Shown: positions 7,991 through 13,746 of the stretch, in pieces
Position numbering within the stretch: the first letter of the stretch is position 1
Layout of the letters: every line of letters begins with the position of its first letter
DNA from: DAOVGZ01 sp964477815
Lineage (GTDB): Bacteria > Babelota > Babeliae > Babelales > Vermiphilaceae
Reading direction: 5' to 3'
Assembly (NCBI GenBank): GCA_964477815.1
Contig: CAYZEO010000025.1
Span: 1 to 13,746, forward strand
DNA length: 13,746 bases
Program-made: the position numbers and the translations under genes
The notes under the pieces: generated by a model
Told to the model about the DNA's origin: nothing
Seen by the model: the letters and a program-made list of their open reading frames with translations, nothing else
Databases searched by the model: none

Positions 7991-8341
7991 ATGAACAAAA
8001 AAATGAACAACAAAACAAAAAACTCTCTCCTTCTTTTGACCACTCTTTTTTGCACCGCATACGCCAGCACTTCTCAAGCTATGATAGGACGAGAAGCAAA
8101 AGATGATTTCATATACAGATACGAAAACCCCATACAAAAAAAAGCGCGCACATCTGTTTTTAAAGAAAGCCTAGATCTATTTCACTTTGTAAAAGACCGC
8201 TGTTGTCCCAATATAAAAGATTGGCAAGAATTCTTTAACATCACCGTCACAATACTTTTTGAGCCACAACAAAAAATAACCGATTCTATAACAAAGACTG
8301 CCCGGAAAAAATTGAAACTAAGACGAAAAAAAGAACAATAG
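7991..8341 (+). CDS. Small exported basic protein, unknown function
   Basis: A 116-residue protein I do not recognise. It starts with a clear signal peptide: a Lys/Asn-rich n-region, a hydrophobic run LLLLTTLF, and AYA or SQA as possible signal peptidase sites near residues 25-30. The mature part is about 87 residues, with a Cys-Cys pair (DRCCP), a Trp/Phe-rich centre (DWQEFFN) and a strongly basic end rich in Lys and Arg. No membrane helix follows the signal, so it is probably periplasmic or secreted. There is no Shine-Dalgarno sequence before ATG 7991 or the in-frame ATG at 8003. A promoter-like pair upstream and a good terminator downstream support a real gene. It converges on the outer-membrane protein gene. 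Confidence 0.65.
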   Translation: MNKKMNNKTKNSLLLLTTLFCTAYASTSQAMIGREAKDDFIYRYENPIQKKARTSVFKESLDLFHFVKDRCCPNIKDWQEFFNITVTILFEPQQKITDSITKTARKKLKLRRKKEQ

Positions 8342-8367
8342 TTAGGTTCTGTTGATCTTTTAGCTTG

Positions 8368-8402
8368 AAAAAAGACCCGAGAAATCAATCCCGGGTCCTT
8401 TT
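8368..8402. terminator. Bidirectional terminator between converging genes
   Basis: GACCCG (8374-8379) pairs with CGGGTC (8392-8397) around a 12-base loop, flanked by six As on the left and TTTT on the right. Read on the minus strand it gives a stem followed by six Ts, a good terminator for the outer-membrane protein gene ending at 8447. Read on the plus strand it can stop the small exported gene ending at 8341. Confidence 0.8.
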
Positions 8403-8446
8403 AGTACTAATTTTGTTTTGTTCTCTACCGCGAGGCAGCAAGCAGA

Positions 8447-10273
8447 CTAATCAAACGACAATCCACCTTTCAACCACACACCCCATTGCGAAACAGCGCT
8501 GTAAGTTCCATCTGTTTTACCAGAAAACTCAACTTCACCACCAACACCAAGGAATGGAACCCACGAGTCATCTTCTTCATCGTTCCACGCATAACTCAGG
8601 TGTGCAAACAGCTTGTGAGAAATAGCGCTTGGTGTTTCGCACAGGTTTAAATCGTCGCAGGAAAGAAGGATTGGTGTTGATGAAGTTCTTTGCTGGCCGT
8701 TGTAGGCTGTTGAGAAATCAATAGCAACAGAAGCATCGGCCAAGGCCCAGGCAAATTGAGCATTGTCCACATTTGGGTTTTCTTGGTCATTGGCATTGCT
8801 ATATTTTACTCCAGTGACTGTGTTAGTTCCACTGTTAATTGTGGCTTCGCTTTCGGTTGCAGAAAGGCCTATAGGTGTGTTATTGCCATGTCTAAATCCT
8901 GTTACGAAAGCATCACCTTTAAGTGCATACTTATTCTCTTCGAGGCAACATTTTTTACAGCAATCTTCATTAAATTTCTCGCCAGTTCTTCCCCAGAGGT
9001 TGTAGCCGATATCAAAACTAAATCCGCCGCATGTGTAGGCAAATTTAAGAGCCATATCACCTTGCACTGCTATACTGACATCTGTGCAACAGGTGCTTTT
9101 GTTAATAAGTGGTAACAGTTTTTTTTGATACTGATGAGAAGGGGCGACAGAAGGATTGCCTACCCCTGCATAGAGATCTGCAACGGAAGTGCCCATTTCT
9201 TGAATCAGCATGTAGCGACTGTTTTTTTTGCCTTTCAGGTCAAAAGAGCGTGTTTGTTTTGTTTTAAAGTAGTGGCCGATATTTGCATCCAGGTACACAC
9301 AGAAATTGCTTTCCTCATCATCACTTGTCCAGAGTTGTACGTGTGATGTCAGTCCACCGCCAAGCATCCAGTGACCGCCCGCACCAACAATTGGCTCAAA
9401 TAGATATGTTCCGCATGGTTTGTTGCCGGTTGGGAATGATGCACGAATCATGAGTCCAAAGTGATAATCTTCGTCTTGTAAGAAGTTCCAACCCAATGCA
9501 ACTTCGATGTCAGAAAGTCTTGTTTTGGTCAGCTCGCAGTCAGCGATTTTACCATACTTGAGTTTTTCTTGCATGTCGCCCCAAGTAACACCTTTCATTG
9601 CAGTTTTAAAATCAGCTGGAAGAACAGATCGTTCAACAAGATCAACCGTACTGTTCATGTAACCCATTTCAAAAGGAAGGGTTCCATCGTTGATTTTTTT
9701 TTCACACATATTGAGTTTCCATTTGGTATAAACAATTGGTGCATGGATTCTGAAAAATCCACCCTCCCACCAGTTGTCAAAACCAAGATAGAGATTTAAA
9801 TCTACTATAAAGTTGGTGATTCGCGGTGTAAATGAGACAGTACTTTCGAAGTTTGTCGGTAGGCCAAGGTAATCAGCAAGCCATTCATGTGTTCCGCGTG
9901 CGACGGCTCCACCATTACTGTTTCTAGCACTCACGCCCTTTCTACTCCCTGAAATGGTCAACTTGCCGTTTTGTAGATCATCACCGAAAAAGAATCCTGC
10001 AATTCTGCAGGGTTTAAATGAACGTGTGAATTCTGGTGTGATCGAAAATGCACCGTAGACGCTTTCCATTTCGAACTTGTTGATCATCGACTGCCAGCCG
10101 ACCAGTTCTCGTGCCGCGTTGATACTTTGTGAGCGGATACTAAAATATGGGTAGCCTCCGCCGCAGACTTTTTCGCAACAATTTTTGCTCGTTGTGCAAC
10201 ATGTTGCCGCGGTCGCTACTCCCGCACTCACCAAACAGAAAAACGAGAGTAAACCTTTTAATTTTTGATTCAT
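8447..10273 (-). CDS. Cysteine-rich putative outer-membrane beta-barrel protein
   Basis: A 608-residue exported protein. A signal peptide (residues 1-22, LLSFFCLVSAGVATA, cleavage after ATA) is followed by a cysteine cluster CC..CC..C at residues 25-37. The mature protein has 19 cysteines, including CC and CCKKCC groups. The rest is rich in alternating aromatic/polar strands with glycine turns (for example VDLNLYLGF, HFGLMIRASF, FSFDIGYNLWG, KLFAHLSYAW), typical of outer-membrane barrels. It ends in GVWLKGGLSFD, so the usual terminal aromatic is one residue before the end. The family is not one I can name; similar length and cysteine content occur in porin-like major proteins of intracellular bacteria. 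ATG 10273 has AGGAG 8 bases upstream. A single-gene transcript with its own promoter and terminator, probably highly expressed. Confidence 0.75.
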   Translation of the reverse strand: MNQKLKGLLSFFCLVSAGVATAATCCTTSKNCCEKVCGGGYPYFSIRSQSINAARELVGWQSMINKFEMESVYGAFSITPEFTRSFKPCRIAGFFFGDDLQNGKLTISGSRKGVSARNSNGGAVARGTHEWLADYLGLPTNFESTVSFTPRITNFIVDLNLYLGFDNWWEGGFFRIHAPIVYTKWKLNMCEKKINDGTLPFEMGYMNSTVDLVERSVLPADFKTAMKGVTWGDMQEKLKYGKIADCELTKTRLSDIEVALGWNFLQDEDYHFGLMIRASFPTGNKPCGTYLFEPIVGAGGHWMLGGGLTSHVQLWTSDDEESNFCVYLDANIGHYFKTKQTRSFDLKGKKNSRYMLIQEMGTSVADLYAGVGNPSVAPSHQYQKKLLPLINKSTCCTDVSIAVQGDMALKFAYTCGGFSFDIGYNLWGRTGEKFNEDCCKKCCLEENKYALKGDAFVTGFRHGNNTPIGLSATESEATINSGTNTVTGVKYSNANDQENPNVDNAQFAWALADASVAIDFSTAYNGQQRTSSTPILLSCDDLNLCETPSAISHKLFAHLSYAWNDEEDDSWVPFLGVGGEVEFSGKTDGTYSAVSQWGVWLKGGLSFD

Positions 10274-10281
10274 AAAAACAG

Positions 10282-10286
10282 CTCCT
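10282..10286 (-). promoter_or_regulatory. Ribosome binding site of the barrel protein gene
   Basis: AGGAG on the minus strand, 8 bases before ATG 10273. A second, perfect-looking AAAGGAGG lies further upstream (10327-10334), on the far side of the GTA repeat, with no normal start codon at the right distance behind it. Confidence 0.7.
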
Positions 10287-10292
10287 TTTGCG

Positions 10293-10317
10293 CTACTACT
10301 ACTACTACTACTACTAC
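10293..10317 (-). repeat. (GTA)8 microsatellite in leader of barrel protein gene
   Basis: Eight perfect GTA triplets plus one G on the minus strand (CTA on the plus strand), with no interruption. The repeat sits between the predicted transcription start (about 10363) and the ribosome binding site, 6 bases from the AGGAG. Because it is a triplet repeat, copy changes would alter the leader length without shifting any reading frame through it. Confidence 0.97.
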
Positions 10318-10369
10318 GGTGGCTGCCTCCTTTCGCTGCAATCTTTGCCTACTTTTTGTGTTGAACAAC

Positions 10370-10399
10370 ATTCTATCGCACATTTTGCAAAGATTTCAA
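10370..10399 (-). promoter_or_regulatory. Promoter of the barrel protein gene
   Basis: On the minus strand TTGAAA (10394-10399) and TAGAAT (10370-10375) stand 18 bases apart, each a 5/6 match to the sigma70 boxes. The predicted start near 10363 gives a leader of about 90 bases that contains the GTA repeat. The region overlaps a divergent TATAAT for lepA. Confidence 0.65.
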
Positions 10400-10411
10400 T
10401 TTTTTTATAAT
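10385..10411 (+). promoter_or_regulatory. Distal candidate promoter of lepA
   Basis: A perfect TATAAT (10406-10411) is preceded by TTGCAA (10385-10390), but the spacer is only 15 bases. It overlaps the -35 side of the divergent barrel gene promoter, so the two polymerases could compete. A transcript from here would still have no Shine-Dalgarno sequence before the lepA ATG. Confidence 0.4.
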
Positions 10412-10451
10412 GAGCCTACCTAAGCACCACGAAGCTTCAGCGCCCAAAATA

Positions 10452-10480
10452 TTTACAAAATGACAGCTGTGCCGTAAAAT
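10452..10480 (+). promoter_or_regulatory. Proximal lepA promoter, implying a leaderless mRNA
   Basis: TTTACA (10452-10457) and TAAAAT (10475-10480) are 17 bases apart, each a 5/6 match. Only six bases separate the -10 box from the lepA ATG at 10487, so transcription would start at or within a base or two of the start codon. No purine-rich ribosome binding site precedes the ATG, in agreement with leaderless translation. Confidence 0.6.
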
Positions 10481-10486
10481 GACTTT

Positions 10487-12304
10487 ATGGATATAAAAAA
10501 AATAGACCTTAAAAACTTCACACCAGACAAAATTAGAAACTTCTCGGTCATTGCGCATATTGATCATGGAAAGTCGACGCTGTCCGATCGACTGCTTGAG
10601 ATGACTGGAACAATTTCAACACGAAAAAAACATGAGCAGTTTCTTGATAAACTGCAGGTTGAAAAAGAACGTGGAATCACAGTCAAGGCACAAACAGCTT
10701 CTATGTTTTACGAATATCAAGGTGAAATTTATCTTCTTAATTTGATCGATACGCCAGGCCACGTTGACTTTAGTTATGAAGTTTCCCGCTCGCTATACGC
10801 TTGCCAAGGAGCGCTACTTCTTGTTGATGCCGCTCAAGGCGTACAAGCTCAGACAATGGCAAATTTTTATCTCGCATTCGGTCAAGATTTAGCGATTGTT
10901 CCCGTGATCAACAAGGTCGATATTGCAGCTGCAAATCCAGAAAAGGTTGCCAAACAACTTGACCATCTTTTTGATTTTAAAAAAGATGATATTCTTTTCA
11001 CCTCAGCAAAAACCGGCCTGGGAATGGATACCGTTTTAGAAGCAATCATCAAAAAAATCCCGGCACCTGTGGGCGCCGAGGCAAAACCTCTTAAAGCTCT
11101 ACTTTTTGATTCGTGGTATGACGAATATCGTGGTGTTGTTTGTCTTATTGCTTTGCATGACGGAGTAATTAAAAAAGGTGATAATATCACGCTGGCACAG
11201 TCAGGCAAAAAATATGAAGTCTTGGAAATCGGTTTGATGTATCCGGATGAACAACCGATGAACGCACTTTTTCCTGGTCAAGTTGGTTATCTTATTGCAG
11301 GAATGAAAACAGTTCAAGAAGCACGCGTTGGCGACACTATTTTTCATTCTAAAAAACCGGTTGAAGCTCTTCCAGGTTTTAAACCGGCAAAACCGATGGT
11401 TTTTGCCGGAATCTATCCAATTGTCAGCACCGATTTTGAGTTACTCAGCGATGCAATTGAAAAATTAACACTTAATGATGCCTCTGTTTCTATTGAGAAA
11501 AAAACGTCTGTTGCGCTTGGCCTCGGTTTCCGTTGTGGCTTTTTAGGTTTGCTCCACATGGATGTGTTCAAACAAAGGCTTGAGCAAGAATACGGACTTG
11601 ATGTTATCGCGACAGCACCAAGCGTACTTTACAAAGTGAAACTCAAAAATGATCAGACAATTGACATTGAACGACCTTCAGAATTTCCAGATCCAAGCAA
11701 AATAGAAGAGATTCTTGAGCCTATTATCGACGCCACTATAATTGTTCCCAAAAAGTTTGTTGGTAATATGCTAAAATTGTGCGAAGAAAAACGTGGCGAA
11801 CAAAAGGAAATGAACTATCTGGATGAAGACCGAATTATTTTAAAATACAAGCTCCCGCTCAATGAAGTTGCAACTGATTTTTATGATCAATTAAAATCTC
11901 TAAGCTCGGGATATGCAAGTTTTGATTATGAGGAAGCTGGCTACGAACCAGCAGATTTGGTCAAAATGGACATTTTACTGAACGGCAAACCTGTTGACGC
12001 ACTCTCCATTATTGTTCACAGAGATAAAGCATATTATGTGGGACGCGATCTGACCAAAAAACTAAAAAAACTTATCCCTCGCCAGCTATTTGAAGTTGCT
12101 ATTCAGGCAGCATTAGGCGCAAAAATTATTGCCCGCGAAACAGTATCTGCCATGCGTAAAGATGTAACCGCAAAATGTTATGGTGGTGATATCACAAGAA
12201 AAAGAAAGCTTCTTGAAAAACAAAAAGCTGGAAAAAAGAAAATGAAGCAGGTGGGAAATGTTGAAGTACCACAAGAAGCGTTTTTGAGCATCTTAAAAAA
12301 ATAA
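10487..12304 (+). CDS. lepA: Elongation factor 4 (LepA) GTPase
   Basis: A 605-residue translational GTPase related to EF-G that acts on the ribosome (back-translocation and initiation/assembly roles have been proposed). GTPase motifs are AHIDHGKST (23-31), DTPGH (88-92, with His92), NKVD (142-145) and a SAK motif. The C-terminal LepA-specific domain is complete: AKCYGGDITRKRKLLEKQK and QVGNVEVPQEAFLSILK. Compared with E. coli (MKNIRNFSIIAHID) the N terminus has about 13 extra residues before IRNFSVIAHID. No other ATG, GTG or TTG lies between them, so this start is the only reasonable one. There is no Shine-Dalgarno sequence; a good promoter ends 6 bases upstream. Divergent from the barrel protein gene and followed by the DUF155-like gene 101 bases later. 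Confidence 0.98.
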   Translation: MDIKKIDLKNFTPDKIRNFSVIAHIDHGKSTLSDRLLEMTGTISTRKKHEQFLDKLQVEKERGITVKAQTASMFYEYQGEIYLLNLIDTPGHVDFSYEVSRSLYACQGALLLVDAAQGVQAQTMANFYLAFGQDLAIVPVINKVDIAAANPEKVAKQLDHLFDFKKDDILFTSAKTGLGMDTVLEAIIKKIPAPVGAEAKPLKALLFDSWYDEYRGVVCLIALHDGVIKKGDNITLAQSGKKYEVLEIGLMYPDEQPMNALFPGQVGYLIAGMKTVQEARVGDTIFHSKKPVEALPGFKPAKPMVFAGIYPIVSTDFELLSDAIEKLTLNDASVSIEKKTSVALGLGFRCGFLGLLHMDVFKQRLEQEYGLDVIATAPSVLYKVKLKNDQTIDIERPSEFPDPSKIEEILEPIIDATIIVPKKFVGNMLKLCEEKRGEQKEMNYLDEDRIILKYKLPLNEVATDFYDQLKSLSSGYASFDYEEAGYEPADLVKMDILLNGKPVDALSIIVHRDKAYYVGRDLTKKLKKLIPRQLFEVAIQAALGAKIIARETVSAMRKDVTAKCYGGDITRKRKLLEKQKAGKKKMKQVGNVEVPQEAFLSILKK

Positions 12305-12334
12305 TCATGTCATTTTATTTTCATTTGCTGATTT

Positions 12335-12362
12335 TTGCGCAATTTTGCTACGGTGATAACAT
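12335..12362 (+). promoter_or_regulatory. Weak candidate promoter for the DUF155-like gene
   Basis: TTGCGC (12335-12340) and TAACAT (12357-12362), spacer 16, are 3/6 and 4/6 matches. No clear terminator follows lepA in this 101-base gap, so readthrough from lepA is equally possible. Confidence 0.28.
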
Positions 12363-12405
12363 CAAAAAAATAAGAGCTTTGACTTATTCCGTAGGAGAAT
12401 AATAG

Positions 12406-13470
12406 ATGAATAAAGTTTTTTCAGGGAATATTTATATTTTTCATGCATTCGATGTTGGATATGAAATTGATTTAGAGAAGATCAGTGAATCAAAAGAGAT
12501 TATCGTTCAACCAACTCATACACCAAAATATTTTAAAAATTATCATACTCCTCTTTCAATTGATCTACCTCATCCACACACAACAGGAAAATTTAGCAGC
12601 TGTAAAATACATAACTTTGGACCAATATCAATAACTTACAAAATCCCGTTTAAAGATACACTCGGAAACTTGCGCATGGAACTTCAGGATATTGAACATG
12701 AATATCAAGAAGAAAGTGTTATAAATGCACGCTCTGTCTTTGAAAAAATAAAAAAACATATCATGCGACCAAGCTTTTTTCATACCCGTTCATCGTACGT
12801 TGTAATTCAAGTTGATCAAATACCAGAAACTATCTCAGTCGAAGATCTTAAAAAAAAATACAGTGGCGTTATTGCTTCGATGCTCAGACTGGAAACGGAA
12901 AGTTTATCTGAAGACCAAAAAAATGAAATCTTACAAGATGCAATAGGCTACTACCGAGGCGACATGATTGTTATCGATACTGAAGCAGCATTTGTTTATG
13001 ACGATGAATACCAAGAGATTCTCGACCTATTTGAATTTTGCAATATCCAACATCTTGAACTGCGCTACTTTGACAGGCTACTTGATCGCCAGCTTAACCT
13101 CATTTATGAAGAAAAATTGGGCAAAATACCGCTCACGCACTATCTTCCATTTATTCGTGCTCCATGGCGCGGTCCAGTCGGCGATTTGGGTAAATTGAGA
13201 GTAGAAATCTCAGTTATATCCGAAAGACTCGCAAATAGCATCAAACTATCTGGCGAAACCTATTTTTCCGAGCTTTACACCCTACTGGTCGATAAATTGA
13301 ATCTTAAAAATTGGAGTGACTCAATTAATAAGAAATTGGACATAATAGCAGACATCAGATCGGTCTTTCAGCACAAAATAGACGCTATCAGAGAAGATAT
13401 GCTTACAATATTGATTATCATACTGATTTTCACAGAAATCCTTATTGCACTATTTAAAAAGATGCGCTAG
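12406..13470 (+). CDS. Tail-anchored RMD1/YagE (DUF155)-like protein
   Basis: A 354-residue protein with no signal peptide and one hydrophobic helix at the very end (residues 332-350, LTILIIILIFTEILIALF, then KKMR), so probably a cytoplasmic domain anchored by its C terminus. The segment NKKLDIIADIRSVFQHKIDAIREDML before the helix, and the helix with an internal Glu, resemble the end of RMD1/YagE (DUF155) proteins, where long helices precede a final membrane segment. The middle has a block ILDLFEFCNIQHLELRYFDRLLDRQL that looks conserved in style. The family occurs in bacteria and, as Rmd1-type proteins, in eukaryotic mitochondria; its biochemical role is not settled. The match is from memory of the pattern. 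ATG 12406 has TAGGAG 8 bases upstream. Confidence 0.6.
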   Translation: MNKVFSGNIYIFHAFDVGYEIDLEKISESKEIIVQPTHTPKYFKNYHTPLSIDLPHPHTTGKFSSCKIHNFGPISITYKIPFKDTLGNLRMELQDIEHEYQEESVINARSVFEKIKKHIMRPSFFHTRSSYVVIQVDQIPETISVEDLKKKYSGVIASMLRLETESLSEDQKNEILQDAIGYYRGDMIVIDTEAAFVYDDEYQEILDLFEFCNIQHLELRYFDRLLDRQLNLIYEEKLGKIPLTHYLPFIRAPWRGPVGDLGKLRVEISVISERLANSIKLSGETYFSELYTLLVDKLNLKNWSDSINKKLDIIADIRSVFQHKIDAIREDMLTILIIILIFTEILIALFKKMR

Positions 13471-13508
13471 GAGCCTATTTCGAGGCTAGCACGCAAAACA
13501 AATACCAT

Positions 13509-13537
13509 TTGACAAGAAAAGTCCTCATTGGTAGTAT
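13509..13537 (+). promoter_or_regulatory. Promoter of the right-edge exported protein gene
   Basis: A perfect TTGACA (13509-13514) is followed after 17 bases by TAGTAT (13532-13537, 4/6). The predicted start near 13544 gives a leader of about 75 bases with an upstream ORF and a hairpin. Confidence 0.7.
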
Positions 13538-13546
13538 TTTAATGAT

Positions 13547-13582
13547 ATGGAAACTCATCTAAATGGAGAATTATGCGGCTAA
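13547..13582 (+). CDS. Possible 11-codon upstream ORF in the leader
   Basis: ATG 13547 opens a short frame reading METHLNGELCG and stopping at TAA 13580-13582. It would begin only about 3 bases after the predicted transcript start and has no ribosome binding site. Its stop codon falls in the loop of the small hairpin described next. Translation is not shown by the sequence. Confidence 0.25.
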   Translation: METHLNGELCG

Positions 13583-13593
13583 ATGCCGTTTTT
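13575..13593 (+). promoter_or_regulatory. Small leader hairpin with T run (attenuator-like)
   Basis: GCGGC (13575-13579) pairs with GCCGT (13585-13589), one wobble, around TAAAT, and runs into five Ts (13589-13593). The stem is short, so termination would be weak. Position, U run and overlapping upstream ORF resemble a transcription attenuator, but this is inference. Confidence 0.35.
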
Positions 13594-13618
13594 AGGGGTT
13601 AACTTGGAGGTTAATCAA

Positions 13619-13746
13619 ATGATAAAGAAAAGAGAAAAAAGATTTGCGTGTACTACACTTGTGTTGCTCCTCATTGCAGCAACGCTTCCTGCAGCCTGCC
13701 GGCAAAGCAATAATTCCTTTTCAAAACATTACAACAAAGCTCGAGA
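13619..13746 (+). CDS. Exported protein, N-terminal part (runs off right edge)
   Basis: The first 42 codons of a gene starting at ATG 13619, with a strong GGAGG 8 bases upstream. The peptide begins MIKKREKRFACTT, continues with a hydrophobic run LVLLLIAA and then TLPAACRQSNN. This is a signal peptide. PAAC is close to a lipobox but lacks the usual Leu at -3, so it may be a lipoprotein or a protein cut by signal peptidase I. The mature part seen is Asn/Ser/Lys-rich and too short to assign. Confidence 0.72.
   Translation, partial: MIKKREKRFACTTLVLLLIAATLPAACRQSNNSFSKHYNKAR

Noticed and set aside
8756..9115. Plus-strand frame with a signal-like hydrophobic start opposite the barrel gene
   Set aside because: Hydrophobicity arises from the antisense of strand-rich codons; there is no ribosome binding site and the minus-strand gene explains the region fully.
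13463..13497. Inverted repeat around the stop codon of the DUF155-like gene (GCTAG...CTAGC or AGCCT...AGGCT)
   Set aside because: The arms are only 5 pairs, with internal mismatches, and no T run follows on either strand, so it is not supported as a terminator.
1..13746. CRISPR array, insertion sequence, tRNA or rRNA
   Set aside because: I saw no spaced direct repeats, no transposase frame, no terminal inverted repeats flanked by target duplications, and no cloverleaf-like segments in the short intergenic gaps.

Overview
The window is an AT-rich stretch of a Gram-negative (diderm) bacterial chromosome. It is densely coded, with no gene-free gap above about 230 bases and no mobile elements, rRNA, tRNA or CRISPR arrays that I can see. 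The diderm call rests on a large exported beta-strand-rich protein that looks like an outer-membrane barrel. Divergent housekeeping proteins, a reduced fatty-acid gene cluster and a cysteine-rich surface protein suggest a reduced, host-associated lineage. Candidatus Dependentiae (TM6) is my best guess, made from general resemblance only; no marker in the window proves it.

Left part (1-7763, all minus strand, transcribed right to left). gyrA and dprA come first, separated by 78 bases and probably co-transcribed, with a candidate terminator after dprA. rpmF (ribosomal protein L32, with an unusual C-terminal tail) follows as a single gene with its own strong terminator. Next is a tight operon: a membrane-anchored TPR-like protein, gltX (glutamyl-tRNA synthetase), a fabD-like acyltransferase and the first 23 codons of an acyl carrier protein gene that runs off the left edge. 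The order rpmF ... fabD-acpP recalls the classical rpmF-plsX-fabH-fabD-fabG-acpP cluster, but plsX, fabH and fabG are absent here, gltX and the TPR gene lie in between, and the FabD-like protein has lost several malonyl-binding residues.

Middle part (7764-10486). A small exported basic protein (plus strand) converges on a 608-residue cysteine-rich putative outer-membrane barrel protein (minus strand); they share a bidirectional terminator. The barrel gene has a good sigma70-type promoter and a leader containing eight GTA triplets just before its ribosome binding site, a simple-sequence repeat at a place where length variation could tune a surface protein.

Right part (10487-13746, plus strand). 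lepA (elongation factor 4) is divergent from the barrel gene. Its best promoter would start transcription at or next to the ATG, suggesting a leaderless mRNA. It is followed by a tail-anchored protein resembling the RMD1/YagE (DUF155) family. The last gene, cut by the right edge, is an exported protein with a perfect TTGACA -35 box and a leader carrying an 11-codon upstream ORF whose stop lies in a small hairpin followed by five Ts.

Most genes are core information processing (topology, recombination, translation, tRNA charging). The least explained parts are the surface and export genes with their structured leaders, and the altered acyltransferase/ACP pair.
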